The notes: generated from the letters alone by a model not told the origin. DNA of 64,000 nt from Sphingomonas sp. Y38-1Y (GCF_032391395.1 NZ_CP135916.1:2635001-2699000), one strand, 5' to 3'; counted from the stretch's first letter, positions 19,991-29,630 are shown. Made by a program: numbers and translations.

Positions 19991-21281
19991 TCGCCGCCAG
20001 CCGCGAGAGCGTGCCACGCGGCACCAGGAGGAACGCCGTGCCGCGAGCGGTCAGACCGCCGGCGAACCCGCGCGCATCCTCGCCCGCACCCCAGAAGGTG
20101 TCGAAGCGATTGGTGCCCTTGATCGCGCCGCCGGTGTCCTGCGCGATCCACAGCCCACTCGCCTCCGCGCGATCGAGCGACAGGAACACCGGCGCGCCCA
20201 GCGGCACGAAGCGCGGATCGGCGGCGACACTCCCCTTGGCGGTCACCGGCACGCCCATCGCGCCGAGCGGCCCCGGCCCGGTCAGCTCGCGGAAGAAGAC
20301 ATAGCTCTTGTTCTCGCGCATGATCGCGCGGCCTTGCTCGGGATTGGCACGAAGATAGGCCATGATCCCCTGCATCGACGCCTGCCCCGGCTGGACGAGC
20401 CCGCGGTCGCGCATCAGCGCGCCGATGCCGGTATAGGCGCGGCCGTTCTGGCTGGCATAGCCGATGCGCATCACCCCGCCGTCGGGCAGCCGCAGGCGGC
20501 CGGAGCCTTGGACCTGGAGGAAGAACAGCTCGATCGGATCGGCCGCCCAGCCGATCACCGGCGCCTTGCCGTCCAGCGCCCCCTGCTCGATCGCGGTGCG
20601 GTCGGGATAGGGGACGAAGCGATTACCCTCCACCCGCCCGCGGATCTTGCGGCCGGACAGGTCGGTGGCGAACGGCGTCAGGTCGACCTCGACCAGGTCG
20701 CTCGGCACGCCATAGATCGGCGTCTCGTACCCGCTGCGCCGCGTGCGGCTGCCCGCGATCTCGGGCTCGTAATAGCCGGTGGCGAAGGCGCGGCCATCGG
20801 CGACCTGCACCGTCTCGAAATTGCTGCGGAAGAAGCCGAGCGCGTCGCCGCCGCCCGTTGCCGCGGCACAGGCGGGCGCCCAGTCGGGACCGCGCGTCAA
20901 CCCGGTCGCATCGGTGCGCTTCTGCACGGAGGCACAGCTCAGCCGGAACGCCGCGCGCGCGCGCTCGGCCGCGGCGGCATCGATCGGGAGCGAGGCGATG
21001 GCGGGGCCCGCGACCCAGCCCGCCGCGACGACGCTGGTCGCGTCCGCAGGTGCGGCTTCCGCCGGGATCGCGGGCATCGGCGTGGCCGGCGTGCCCAGGC
21101 GAACGCCGGGCGTATATCGGGTGGGCGACGGTGTCGGTGCAGGTGATGAGGGTCGCGATGCGGTGCGCGCCGGCGGCGGTGCGCCGCGCTCGACGCCAGC
21201 AGGCACGATCGCGTTCGAACAGGCAGCCGCCATCAGCGGCAATGCCGCGACGCCGATGCGCCGCATCCCCCCAGCGCGCAT
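19965..21281 (-). CDS. mltA: membrane-bound lytic murein transglycosylase A
   Basis: 438-residue lipoprotein that cleaves peptidoglycan glycan strands to 1,6-anhydro products. The signal ends at AAAC (Cys21), giving the lipidated N-terminus; a Pro/Thr-rich linker follows. The MltA domain and the C-terminal 3D domain (LWIAQDTGGAIKGTNRFDTF) show the catalytic Asp pattern. AAGGGGA upstream supports the ATG at 21281. The ribosome-binding site overlaps the end of the Tim44-like gene, so they form one operon. Confidence 0.92.
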   Translation of the reverse strand: MRAGGMRRIGVAALPLMAAACSNAIVPAGVERGAPPPARTASRPSSPAPTPSPTRYTPGVRLGTPATPMPAIPAEAAPADATSVVAAGWVAGPAIASLPIDAAAAERARAAFRLSCASVQKRTDATGLTRGPDWAPACAAATGGGDALGFFRSNFETVQVADGRAFATGYYEPEIAGSRTRRSGYETPIYGVPSDLVEVDLTPFATDLSGRKIRGRVEGNRFVPYPDRTAIEQGALDGKAPVIGWAADPIELFFLQVQGSGRLRLPDGGVMRIGYASQNGRAYTGIGALMRDRGLVQPGQASMQGIMAYLRANPEQGRAIMRENKSYVFFRELTGPGPLGAMGVPVTAKGSVAADPRFVPLGAPVFLSLDRAEASGLWIAQDTGGAIKGTNRFDTFWGAGEDARGFAGGLTARGTAFLLVPRGTLSRLAANGRTPARP

Positions 21282-21290
21282 CGATTCCCC

Positions 21291-21941
21291 TTACGCTTCG
21301 TCTGTCTCGGCCAGCTTCCAGTTCGGATCGTCGCTGCGCAGGCGGCGCGTGAACGTCCAGACGTCGTGCGTCTGCACCGCGTCGGTCAGCGAGCCCGCGA
21401 CGACATTGCCCTCGCCGTCCCGCGTCACCGCGGCGATGTCGGCATCGAAGCGGACCGTGATGCGCGCGAGCTGTCCCTCAAGCGAGGCGTCGGAAATGAC
21501 TGCGCGCTCGATCGAAACCAGGCGATTGTCGAGCGTGTGGCCCGCAGCCTCCCGCTCATCGATGGAGGAGACGAACGCGGCCTTGACGTCGGGCTCGGTC
21601 AGCCAGTCCAGCGTCTCGCGGTCGCCCTTCCAGAATGCCTCCAGCACCATGCGGTACGCGCCCTTGGCACCCTCCAGGAACTGGACCACGTCGAAATTGC
21701 TGTCGGCGTTGACCAGCGCCCGTACGCCCTGCTCCGCCTTGCCCTCGATCGAGCGGCTGGCGGGCTCGCGAGGCTCCGGCACCGCGTCGATCGTGCGCGG
21801 CTGCGGCCGGACGATGGCGCCGCCATCCTCCGCGGGCTTCGGCATGGGCTGTTGATGGCCCGTGCGCTTGCCCAGGACCGAATAGAGCCGCAGCGCGAGG
21901 AAGCCCGCGATCATGGCCAGGACGATGACGTAGAGAAGCAC
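21291..21941 (-). CDS. Tim44/TimA-family putative membrane adaptor protein
   Basis: 216 residues with an N-terminal membrane segment (LLYVIVLAMIAGFLALRLYS) and a C-terminal Tim44-like (NTF2-like fold) domain. The GTG at 21941 is taken as the start because GGAGG lies just upstream and the family N-terminus begins there; an in-frame ATG at 22016 lacks this support. Alphaproteobacterial relatives of mitochondrial Tim44 are thought to help at the membrane or envelope, function unsettled. It heads the mltA-smr operon and is divergent from secB. Confidence 0.85.
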   Translation of the reverse strand: MLLYVIVLAMIAGFLALRLYSVLGKRTGHQQPMPKPAEDGGAIVRPQPRTIDAVPEPREPASRSIEGKAEQGVRALVNADSNFDVVQFLEGAKGAYRMVLEAFWKGDRETLDWLTEPDVKAAFVSSIDEREAAGHTLDNRLVSIERAVISDASLEGQLARITVRFDADIAAVTRDGEGNVVAGSLTDAVQTHDVWTFTRRLRSDDPNWKLAETDEA

Positions 21942-22108
21942 CGGACCTCCGATTGGTTGACGGCCAACATAGGCGCGTGCGGCGCACGATTCAAATATCG
22001 AGCGTGCCCGGTTCAACCCATCGTTGAACTGGTCCGTTCCCGCTGCTACTCGCCGCGCTTCCTGAGCAGCGGCGCCCGATGCCGCGCCGGTTTCTCGACG
22101 AGGACGAC

Positions 22109-22621
22109 ATGGACGGACAAGACCAGCCCTTCGACGCGGGCGCGCCCCTTCCCAATGGCGAGGATAACGCGCCCAGCGCCAACGTCCTGTCGCAATATGT
22201 GAAGGACCTCTCCTTCGAGAACCCGAACGCGCCCGCCATCTATCAGTCGCAGGGTGCGCCCAAGCTGGACGTCCAGTTCAACATCGGCGCCAGCCAGGTT
22301 GGCGAGGACGTGCACGAGGTCGTGCTGAAGGTCGAGGCGCGCGGCGAGATCGACGGCCGCGTCATGTATCTGTGCGAGCTGAGCTATGCCGGCCTGTTCG
22401 GGCTGAACAACCTGCCCGCCGAGCATCTCCAGCCGTTCCTCCTGGGCGAAGCACCGCGCGTGCTGTTCCCGTTCGCCCGCCGCGTGCTCGCCGATGCGGT
22501 CCGCGACGGCGGCTTCCCGCCGCTCCTCCTCGAGCCCATCGACTTCGCCGCGCTCTATTTCGCGCAGGCGCAGGCCGCGGCCGAGCAGGGCCAGATCAGC
22601 GGCGACATCGGCAACGCCTGA
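22109..22621 (+). CDS. secB: protein-export chaperone SecB
   Basis: 170-residue cytosolic tetrameric chaperone that keeps preproteins unfolded and hands them to SecA. ANVLSQYVKDLSFENPNAP and IYLCELSY-type (VMYLCELSYAG) segments plus LLEPIDFAALYFAQAQ near the end are the family signature. GAGGA upstream favours the ATG at 22109; another is at 22079. It lies just upstream of murJ on the same strand and is divergent from the Tim44-like gene. Confidence 0.95.
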   Translation: MDGQDQPFDAGAPLPNGEDNAPSANVLSQYVKDLSFENPNAPAIYQSQGAPKLDVQFNIGASQVGEDVHEVVLKVEARGEIDGRVMYLCELSYAGLFGLNNLPAEHLQPFLLGEAPRVLFPFARRVLADAVRDGGFPPLLLEPIDFAALYFAQAQAAAEQGQISGDIGNA

Positions 22622-22651
22622 CTATCCTGAGGCGCGCGGACGCGTGACCCA

Positions 22652-24220
22652 ATGAACCTCGTCCGCGCGCTGGGGTCGGTCGGCGGCCTGACGCTGGCCA
22701 GCCGCGTGCTCGCGCTCGTCCGCGACACGCTCCAGGCCGCCTATATCGGCGCGAGCTTCGCGTCCGATGCCTTCTTCGTCGCCTTTCGCCTGCCCAACAT
22801 GTTCCGCGCATTGTTCGCGGAAGGGGCGTTCGCCGCGGCGTTCATCCCGCTGTTCAACCAGAAGGTGGGCGAGGACGGCGACCTTGCCCCCGCGATCGCC
22901 TTTGCCGAGCGGGCGCTCGCCTGGCTGTTCCCGATCCTGGCTCTGATGACGGTGCTGATGCTCGCCGCCGCCTGGCCGCTGACCTGGGTGCTGGCGGGCG
23001 GGTTCGAGCGGCAGCAGCCCTCGGCCAGCGACTTCGCGTTCGCGGTGACGCTGTCGCGGATCACCATCCCCTATCTCTTCCTGATCTCGCTCGCCTCGCT
23101 CTTGGGCGGCATCCTCAATTCGCTCGACCGCTTCTGGGTCAACGCCGCCGCGCCGATCCTGCTTAACGTGTCGATGGTGAGCGCCTTGTGGTTCCTCCAC
23201 GGCGATCCTTACGAGACCGCGCGCGTGCAGGCTTGGGCGGTGACCGTCGGCGGCGCGTTGCAGCTCGGCTGGCTGGTACTCGCCTGTCGCTCGGCGGGGG
23301 TGAAGCTGCGGCTGCGCTTTCCCAAGCTGGACGACGACGTCAAGCGGCTGCTCAAGCTGATCGTCCCCGCCGCCGCCGGCGCGGGCGCCGCGCAGATCAA
23401 CCTCGCCATCTCGACCGCGCTTGCCGGCTGGCTGCTGGCCGAAGGGTCGATCTCGGCGATCAACTATGCCGACCGCGTCAACCAATTGCCGCTCGGCATG
23501 ATCGGCATCGGGCTGGGCACCATCCTCCTGCCCACGATCACGCGCCTCCTACGCAAGGGTGACGATGCTCAAGCGATGGACACGCAAAATCGAGGGATCG
23601 AGCTGGCGCTGTTCCTCACCCTCCCCGCCGCCGCCGCGTTCATCTTCGCGGCCGAGCCGATCGTGCGCGGCCTGTTCGAGCGCGGCCAGTTCGATCCCGC
23701 CGACACGCTCCGGACGAGCTGGGTGCTGTCGGCCTTTTCGATCGGGCTGCCGTCCTATGTCCTGGTCAAGGTGCTGACGCCGGGCTTCTACGCACGCGCC
23801 GACACGCGGACGCCCGTGCGCCTCGCGATGATCTCGATCGCGGTGAACATCGCCGGCAACCTGGTGCTGATCCCAACCGTGGGCATCATCGGATCCGCGC
23901 TGTCGACGGCGCTGTCGTCCAGCCTGAACGTCGCGATGCTGTATACGACGCTCAAGAAGCGCGGGCATTTCGCCGCCGACGCGCAGCTTCGCCGCCGCAT
24001 CCCGCGGCTGGCGATCGCGGCGCTGGTGATGGGCGGCGCGCTCTATGCGATCAAGCCGTGGTTCGCGCCCTACACGCAAGGATCGCTGCTGGTGACGCTG
24101 CCGGTCCTCGCCGTCCTCGTCGGGATCGGCGTCGCCATCTATGCGGCGGCGAGCTTCGCGACGGGCGCGTTCCGCCCCGCCGACATCAAGGCGCTGCTGC
24201 GCCGCCGTTCGACCAACTAG
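22652..24220 (+). CDS. murJ: lipid II flippase MurJ
   Basis: 522-residue inner-membrane MATE/MOP-superfamily protein that moves lipid II across the cytoplasmic membrane for peptidoglycan synthesis. About 14 transmembrane helices; LASRVLALVRDTLQAAYIG and the FFVAFRLPNMFRALFAEGAF stretch are conserved in MurJ, including the essential Arg residues. It follows secB by 30 nt and precedes trpS by 11 nt, so an operon is likely. Confidence 0.96.
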   Translation: MNLVRALGSVGGLTLASRVLALVRDTLQAAYIGASFASDAFFVAFRLPNMFRALFAEGAFAAAFIPLFNQKVGEDGDLAPAIAFAERALAWLFPILALMTVLMLAAAWPLTWVLAGGFERQQPSASDFAFAVTLSRITIPYLFLISLASLLGGILNSLDRFWVNAAAPILLNVSMVSALWFLHGDPYETARVQAWAVTVGGALQLGWLVLACRSAGVKLRLRFPKLDDDVKRLLKLIVPAAAGAGAAQINLAISTALAGWLLAEGSISAINYADRVNQLPLGMIGIGLGTILLPTITRLLRKGDDAQAMDTQNRGIELALFLTLPAAAAFIFAAEPIVRGLFERGQFDPADTLRTSWVLSAFSIGLPSYVLVKVLTPGFYARADTRTPVRLAMISIAVNIAGNLVLIPTVGIIGSALSTALSSSLNVAMLYTTLKKRGHFAADAQLRRRIPRLAIAALVMGGALYAIKPWFAPYTQGSLLVTLPVLAVLVGIGVAIYAAASFATGAFRPADIKALLRRRSTN

Positions 24221-24231
24221 GACCCGTTTTC

Positions 24232-25239
24232 ATGCGCATCGTCTCCGGCATCCAGACCACCGGCAATCTGCACCTCGGCAATTATCTGGGCGCGATCCGC
24301 AACTGGGTGGCGATGCAGGACGCGATGGCACCGGGCGACGACTGCCTGTTCTTCCTGGCCGACCTCCACGCGCTGACGGTGCATCAGGAGCCCGCCAGCC
24401 TCGCTTCCGCGACGATCGAGATGGCCGCGACGCTGATGGCCGCGGGCATCGACACCGACCGGGCGATCCTGTTCAACCAGGCCCGCGTGCCGGCGCATTC
24501 GGAGCTTGCCTGGTTACTCGGCGGCACCGCGCGGATGGGCTGGCTCAACCGCATGACGCAGTGGAAGGACAAGGCGGGCAAGAACCGCGAGGGCGCGAGC
24601 GTCGGGCTGTTCACCTATCCCGTGCTCCAGGCCGCCGACGTGCTCGTCTATCAGGCGACCCACGTGCCCGTCGGCGAGGACCAGAAGCAGCATCTGGAGC
24701 TTGCCCGCGACATCGCGACCAAGTTCAACCTCGACTTCGGGACCGAGCTGTTCCCGCTCCCAGAGCCGATCATCCCGGCCGAGGCGCCGCGGATCATGTC
24801 GCTGCGCGACGGCAGCGCCAAGATGTCGAAGTCCGACCCCAGCGACATGAGCCGCATCAACCTGACCGACGACGACGACGCGATCTCGTCCAAGGTGAAG
24901 AAGGCGCGCACCGACCCCGAGCCGTTGCCGGAGGCGATGGCGGCACTCGCCGAGCGGCCCGAGGCGCGGAACCTGGTGACGATCTATGCCGCGCTCGACG
25001 GCCGCACGCCGGCCGAGGTGCTCGCCGAGTTCGCAGGCCAGGGCTTCGGCGCGTTCAAGCCGCGGCTGGCGGATCTGACGGTCGCCAAGCTCGGCCCCAT
25101 CCGCGACCGCCTCAACGCGCTCCTCGCCGATCGCGGCGAAGTGGCCGCACAGCTGCGCAAGGGCGCGGCCAAGGCACAGGCGCTCGCCGCGCCGACGCTC
25201 CGCGCGGCGCAGGACGCGATGGGCTTGCAGGTGGATTGA
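24232..25239 (+). CDS. trpS: tryptophan--tRNA ligase
   Basis: 335-residue class I synthetase that charges tRNA-Trp. The HIGH-type motif is TGNLHLGNY near residue 10 and the KMSKS motif is AKMSKSDPSDMSR around residue 200. The start at 24232 gives the usual RIVSGIQTTGNLHLGN beginning; the upstream open frame belongs to murJ. Confidence 0.97.
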   Translation: MRIVSGIQTTGNLHLGNYLGAIRNWVAMQDAMAPGDDCLFFLADLHALTVHQEPASLASATIEMAATLMAAGIDTDRAILFNQARVPAHSELAWLLGGTARMGWLNRMTQWKDKAGKNREGASVGLFTYPVLQAADVLVYQATHVPVGEDQKQHLELARDIATKFNLDFGTELFPLPEPIIPAEAPRIMSLRDGSAKMSKSDPSDMSRINLTDDDDAISSKVKKARTDPEPLPEAMAALAERPEARNLVTIYAALDGRTPAEVLAEFAGQGFGAFKPRLADLTVAKLGPIRDRLNALLADRGEVAAQLRKGAAKAQALAAPTLRAAQDAMGLQVD

Positions 25240-25268
25240 GGCCTCGGCCTCCGGCTTCTTTTTTCCTG

Positions 25269-25370
25269 TTCCCCGGCGAAGGCCGGGGCCCAGGTGGAAG
25301 ACGATCGTGACTAGGCGCGGCCTTTCGTCGCGAGGGCTTTCCCAACTGGGCCCCGGCCTTCGCCGGGGAA
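25269..25370. repeat. CCCCGG-type palindrome
   Basis: A perfect 25-bp inverted repeat: arms at 25269-25293 and 25346-25370, starting TTCCCCGGCGAAGGCC. It lies between convergent trpS and the small secreted protein gene and belongs with the GTCACCCCGG family at 7532 and 57919. Confidence 0.88.
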
Positions 25371-25396
25371 ACAGAAGAGAGCGAACGTCGCGGATA

Positions 25397-25693
25397 TTAC
25401 GGCGTCTGTCGATCCAACTTGCGGATGTACGCCGCGCGCTGCTGCGGATCGCGCATCGCCTCGAGCTGATCGACGGCCTCCGGGTTGGCCGCGAGGATCG
25501 CCTTGAGCCGGGCGAGGCGGCGCTGCTGCCACTCTTTGGGGTCGGCCCCGCGAGCGCCCAGGATATTCGACGTCTCCCTGAACTCACCGGTGCCGGGACC
25601 GACCGCGTTGATGCCGGAGATCCCCGGTCCAGTTTGCGCAAAGGCCGCGCCGCCGATCAGGGCCGCTCCCAGGATTGCCGCACGAACGATCAT
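25397..25693 (-). CDS. small secreted protein of unknown function
   Basis: 98 residues with a clear signal peptide (MIVRAAILGAALIGGAAFAQ, cleavage after FAQ). The mature part is polar and helical with Arg/Gln/Asp-rich segments (DPKEWQQRRLARLKAIL, RDPQQRAAYIRKLD), no recognised domain. It is the only gene between trpS and dnaA. Signal peptide and codon use support a real gene. Confidence 0.65.
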   Translation of the reverse strand: MIVRAAILGAALIGGAAFAQTGPGISGINAVGPGTGEFRETSNILGARGADPKEWQQRRLARLKAILAANPEAVDQLEAMRDPQQRAAYIRKLDRQTP

Positions 25694-25782
25694 CGACGCC
25701 TCCTTTTAATCAACGCGTTACAAGCTCTTCCAGCAAAGCTGTCTGAAGCCTGAACGAAGCCGACGTCGATCGGGATCCGTCG

Positions 25783-27216
25783 TCAGCCCTCCAGCTGTCG
25801 CAGCAGCCCGCGAACGGCGGTGTCGATCTCGCGGTCCTTGTCGCGCAGTTCCTCGATGCGGCGGACGGCGTGGATGACGGTCGAATGGTCGCGGTTGCCG
25901 AACTTGCGGCCGATCTCGGGCAGGCTGCGCGTCGTCAGCTTCTTGGCCAGGTACATTGCGATCTGGCGCGGGCGGGCGATCGCCACCGCGCGGCGCTCGG
26001 AAACGAGGTCGAGCTGCTTGACCTCGAAATGCGCGGACACCGCCTTCTGGATCTCGTCGATGGTGATGCGCTTCTGCGGACCCTTCAGCACCTCACCGAG
26101 CGTCTGGAGCGCGAAGTCCATCGTCACCTCCTCACCGATCAGCTGCGCATAGGCGACGAGGCGGTTGAGCGCGCCTTCCAGCTCGCGGATGTTGGCGGTG
26201 ATCCGCATCGCCAAGAGCTCGAGCACTTCGTCAGGCACGCTTACCTGCGGCATGTCGGCAAGCTTGGCGGCCAGGATCGCACGGCGCAGCGCATATTCGG
26301 GCGGACGGATGTCGGCGACCAGGCCGGAGGCGAGCCGCCCGACCAGCTTCGAATCGATCCCCTCCAGCATCCGCGGGCTCCGATCGGCACAGATCACCAG
26401 CCGCTTGCCCATCGTCATGAACTCGTTGACGGTGTGGAAGCATTCCTCCTGCGTAGCATCCTTGCCGGCGATGAACTGGAGGTCGTCGATGACGAGCAGG
26501 TCGACGCTGCGCAGCCGCGCCTTGAACGCGAAGGTATCGCGCTCGCGCACCGCCTTCACGAACTCGAACATGAATCGCTCGGCCGGCATGTAGATCGCCG
26601 AGGCCGAGGGATGCGTCGCCAGGAACGCGTGGCCGATCGCATGGGCCAGGTGCGTCTTGCCCTGCCCGGTCGCGCCGTGGAGGTAGAGCGGGCTGAACCG
26701 CACCGGCCCTTCGGCAGCGACGAGCCGCGCGGCGTTGAACGCGACCTGGTTCGTGGCGTCCGCGACGAACCGGTCGAAGGTGAAGCGCTGGTCGAACGCG
26801 AATCGCTCGCCGTCACGCGCGGGGCGCGCGGGCGCGGCCGCGATCGGCCGCTCGGCGCTCAGCACGCGCGGCGGCGTAGGCGCGGGGGCGGTCGCCGTCG
26901 CCGGCGATTCGTCGTTGGCGCTCGCGGGCGTCAGCGCCGCGGTCGAGGTCTCGACGATGACGCTGCGGACGCTGGGCAGCACCTGACGGAACTCCAGCCG
27001 CAGGCGGTCGCCGAAATGGCTCTTCACGTAATTGGTCATGAATGGCGACGGCAGGCCGATGCGCACCGTCTCCGCATCCGACCCCGTCGCCAGCACGGCA
27101 GGCTTCAGCCACTGGTCGAACACCTTGGCGCCCGACTGGCTGCGCAGGTTGCGCCGCACCAGGTCCCAGGCGTCGGCGATCGCCGGCATGGATCGAAGCG
27201 GTTCGTTGCCGTGCAC
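25783..27216 (-). CDS. dnaA: chromosomal replication initiator DnaA
   Basis: 477 residues. Domain I is N-terminal, domain II is a variable Pro/Ala-rich linker (about residues 95-135), domain III is the AAA+ core with Walker A GATGQGKT (181-188) and Walker B LLVIDD (240-245), and domain IV has the DnaA-box-binding FGNRDHSTVIHAVRRI (439-454). It binds DnaA boxes, melts the origin and loads the helicase. ATG at 27216 or 27189 are both possible. rpsT lies upstream on the same strand. Confidence 0.97.
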   Translation of the reverse strand: MHGNEPLRSMPAIADAWDLVRRNLRSQSGAKVFDQWLKPAVLATGSDAETVRIGLPSPFMTNYVKSHFGDRLRLEFRQVLPSVRSVIVETSTAALTPASANDESPATATAPAPTPPRVLSAERPIAAAPARPARDGERFAFDQRFTFDRFVADATNQVAFNAARLVAAEGPVRFSPLYLHGATGQGKTHLAHAIGHAFLATHPSASAIYMPAERFMFEFVKAVRERDTFAFKARLRSVDLLVIDDLQFIAGKDATQEECFHTVNEFMTMGKRLVICADRSPRMLEGIDSKLVGRLASGLVADIRPPEYALRRAILAAKLADMPQVSVPDEVLELLAMRITANIRELEGALNRLVAYAQLIGEEVTMDFALQTLGEVLKGPQKRITIDEIQKAVSAHFEVKQLDLVSERRAVAIARPRQIAMYLAKKLTTRSLPEIGRKFGNRDHSTVIHAVRRIEELRDKDREIDTAVRGLLRQLEG

Positions 27217-27582
27217 GCGCGCAAATCTCCCTCGTTCCGCAAGGCGAGGTGCCTTGCAGCCCAGTTACAAAACCAGCGATCGGTTGCCCCCAACCAGGTT
27301 CGCCGAACCCAGAGGCCCGCTTTTCGGCACAGGCCGAAGCGCGTCCGACGACGCAGCGGGACGACCGTTCTGGAAGCGTCGCGCGCGCCGATCAAGCGTC
27401 CGGGGTCAACAAAATGAAATATAAAAGGCTTGACGCGCATCCCCGCGGGCTCGCGCAGAAATGCCCTTCAAGGCGCTGTTTTCGTTAAGAAAAATGAAGT
27501 TACTCGGCCATTCGGCATCGCCCGACTCGCGGACTTTCCTAGGCTTTCACCGAACGTTCCAAATCGGCCCGTTCGGACACGC
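27217..27582. other. dnaA upstream region, AT-rich in the middle
   Basis: No gene is seen. An A/T-rich patch at about 27405-27430 (AAAATGAAATATAAAAGG) and 27480-27500 stands out from the GC-rich surroundings and probably holds the dnaA promoter or leader. I find no TTATCCACA-type DnaA boxes here, so this is not a visible origin. Confidence 0.45.
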
Positions 27583-27613
27583 AAAAAGCCCCGCCGGCAC
27601 ATGCCGACGGGGC
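27583..27613 (-). terminator. rho-independent terminator of rpsT
   Basis: On the minus strand the stem GCCCCGTCGGCA/TGCCGGCGGGGC (one mismatch) is followed by TTTTT. It lies 23 nt after the rpsT stop. Confidence 0.85.
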
Positions 27614-27636
27614 CGTAAGCCGCCGTTGAAGGACGA

Positions 27637-27900
27637 TCAGGCCAGCGCGGAGAGGCGCTTGGTCAGGCGCGAGAACTTGCGCGCCGCCGTGTTCTTGTGG
27701 ACGACGCCCTTAGCGACGCCGCGCGCCAGCTCGGGCTGCATCGCGGCAACCGCGGCGGTCGCCGCAGCCTTGTCGCCCGACGCCAGCGCCGCTTCCGCCT
27801 TCTTCACGAAGGTGCGGATGCGGCTGACCCGCGCGCCGTTCACTTCCGCGCGGCGCTCGTTGCGCCGGATACGCTTCTTCGCTTGCGGCGTATTCGCCAT
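27637..27900 (-). CDS. rpsT: 30S ribosomal protein S20
   Basis: 87-residue S20 of the small subunit. [17 protein letters not shown] begins at 27900 with GAGGAC in front. The frame extends 48 nt upstream to another ATG, but that would add a non-conserved N-terminus. KSARKKRIR-type basic helices and the C-terminal [15 protein letters not shown] are typical. It sits between dnaA and mutM, as in many alphaproteobacteria. Confidence 0.97.
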   Translation of the reverse strand: MANTPQAKKRIRRNERRAEVNGARVSRIRTFVKKAEAALASGDKAAATAAVAAMQPELARGVAKGVVHKNTAARKFSRLTKRLSALA

Positions 27901-27994
27901 GCCCGTCCTCGAAACCTGTGATGTGGGAGAGCGCCACTGTCGAGGCACTCGGGAAAGCGCGCCCCTTAGCGGCGATGCGCCGGAGCGTCAACGA

Positions 27995-28810
27995 TTATCG
28001 CTGGCAGGTCGGGCACCAGAAGGTCGATCGACCGCCCTCCGCGCGCCGGTGAACCGCACCGCCGCAGCCACCGCACGCCTCCCCCTCACGACTATAGACC
28101 CGCCACTGCTTGGAGAAATAGCCGAGCTCGCCATCGGGCCGGGCATAGTCGCGCAGCGTCGAGCCCCCCGCCTCGATCGCTGCGAGCAACACCTCGCGCA
28201 CCGAATCGGCCAGCACCGCCAGCCGCTTCGCGCCGATCCGCCCGCCCGCGCGCGACGGCGCGATGCCCGCCATGTGCAGCGCCTCGCAGACATAGATGTT
28301 GCCCAGCCCCGCGACGACGCGCTGGTCGAGCAGCAGCGCCTTGGCCGGCGCGATCCGGTCCTTGAAGGCGGCGGCAAGGTGCCGGCCGTCGAACCCATCG
28401 CCCAGCGGCTCCGGGCCGAGCGCCGCGAACGGCCCCCATCCGGGCAGCGCCTCGGTGGGCACGAGATCGACCGACCCGAATCGCCGCGGGTCGTTGAGCG
28501 CCAGCGTGCGCCCCTCGCCGGTCTCGATCAGCAGGTGGTCGTGCGTCAGCGCCTCGGTCGGGTCGACGCGCCACCGGCCCGACATGCCGAGATGAAACAC
28601 CATCGTGTCGCCGCGGTCAGTATGGATCAGTCCGTATTTGGCACGCCGCCCCAGGCCGGTGACACGCGCGCCCGTCATCCGCTGGCCCAGGTCCACCGGC
28701 AGCGCGCGGCGCAGGTCCGGGCGATTGGCGACGATCCGTGCGATCCGGCGCCCGGCGAGTACCGGCGTCAGGCCGCGCACCGTCGTCTCGACTTCGGGAA
28801 GCTCGGGCAT
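27995..28810 (-). CDS. mutM: formamidopyrimidine-DNA glycosylase
   Basis: 271-residue base-excision repair enzyme that removes 8-oxoguanine and FaPy lesions. MPELPEVET at the N-terminus supplies the catalytic Pro2 and Glu3 (after Met removal). The C-terminal zinc finger is CGGCGG...CPTCQR. The start at 28810 is set by this motif; the frame extends upstream to 28900, overlapping ubiE promoter sequence. It is divergent from ubiE. Confidence 0.97.
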   Translation of the reverse strand: MPELPEVETTVRGLTPVLAGRRIARIVANRPDLRRALPVDLGQRMTGARVTGLGRRAKYGLIHTDRGDTMVFHLGMSGRWRVDPTEALTHDHLLIETGEGRTLALNDPRRFGSVDLVPTEALPGWGPFAALGPEPLGDGFDGRHLAAAFKDRIAPAKALLLDQRVVAGLGNIYVCEALHMAGIAPSRAGGRIGAKRLAVLADSVREVLLAAIEAGGSTLRDYARPDGELGYFSKQWRVYSREGEACGGCGGAVHRRAEGGRSTFWCPTCQR

Positions 28811-28889
28811 ACAGGCTTTGGAGCTAGGTTGGCGCGATGCGGCCTGCAAGGCTTGGCAGCGCCCCGCTTTCCCGCCATGGACCTGACCC

Positions 28890-29621
28890 ATGACCGACAC
28901 CGTCTCCTTCGGCTACGAAGACGTCGCCCCGGCCGAAAAGACCGCTCGCGTGGGCGAAGTCTTCAAGAGCGTCGCCAGCCGCTACGACCTGATGAACGAT
29001 GCGATGTCGGGTGGCATGCACCGCGTGTGGAAGGACGTGTTCGTCCGCCGGGTAAAGCCGCGCGGCGGCGAGCACATCCTCGACATGGCGGGCGGCACCG
29101 GCGACATTGCGTTCCGCATGGCGCCGACGGGCGCGGCGATCACCGTGGCCGACATCAACCCGGCGATGCTCGAGGTCGGGATGGAGCGCGCGGCCAAGCG
29201 CGGCATCGACGGCCTCGTCTGGACCGAGGCCAATGCCGAGACGCTCGTCTTTCCCGATCGCTTCTTCGATGCCTACACCATCGCCTTCGGCATCCGGAAC
29301 GTCACCGACATTTCGAAGGCGCTTCGTGAGGCGCACCGCGTGCTCCGCCGCGGCGGACGCTTCTTCTGCCTCGAATTCTCGACGACGCTCTGGCCGGGGT
29401 TCGCCGAGGTCTATGACGCCTATTCCCACCGGCTCGTGCCCAAGCTGGGTCAGGCGCTGGCGGGCGACGCCGAAAGCTATCGCTACCTGATCGAATCGAT
29501 CCGCCGCTTCCCCGACATGGCCCGGTTCGAGGGTATGATTGCCGAGGCAGGATTCGTGCGCACCAGGGTCGAGCCGATGCTCGGCGGGCTGGTCGCGATT
29601 CACAGCGGGTGGAAGATCTGA
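28890..29621 (+). CDS. ubiE: demethylmenaquinone/2-methoxy-6-polyprenyl-1,4-benzoquinol methylase
   Basis: 243-residue SAM-dependent C-methyltransferase of ubiquinone synthesis. Motif I is LDMAGGTGDIAF, followed by DINPAMLEVG and the typical YTIAFGIRNVTDI. VFKSVASRYDLMNDAMSGGMHRVWK near the N-terminus is the UbiE/COQ5 signature. It is divergent from mutM and followed by a palindromic repeat and ubiB. Confidence 0.97.
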   Translation: MTDTVSFGYEDVAPAEKTARVGEVFKSVASRYDLMNDAMSGGMHRVWKDVFVRRVKPRGGEHILDMAGGTGDIAFRMAPTGAAITVADINPAMLEVGMERAAKRGIDGLVWTEANAETLVFPDRFFDAYTIAFGIRNVTDISKALREAHRVLRRGGRFFCLEFSTTLWPGFAEVYDAYSHRLVPKLGQALAGDAESYRYLIESIRRFPDMARFEGMIAEAGFVRTRVEPMLGGLVAIHSGWKI

Positions 29622-29630
29622 TGGCGAAAA

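Noticed and set aside
25870..27417. 515-codon open frame antisense to dnaA
   Set aside because: No domain, arises from dnaA codons read on the other strand.
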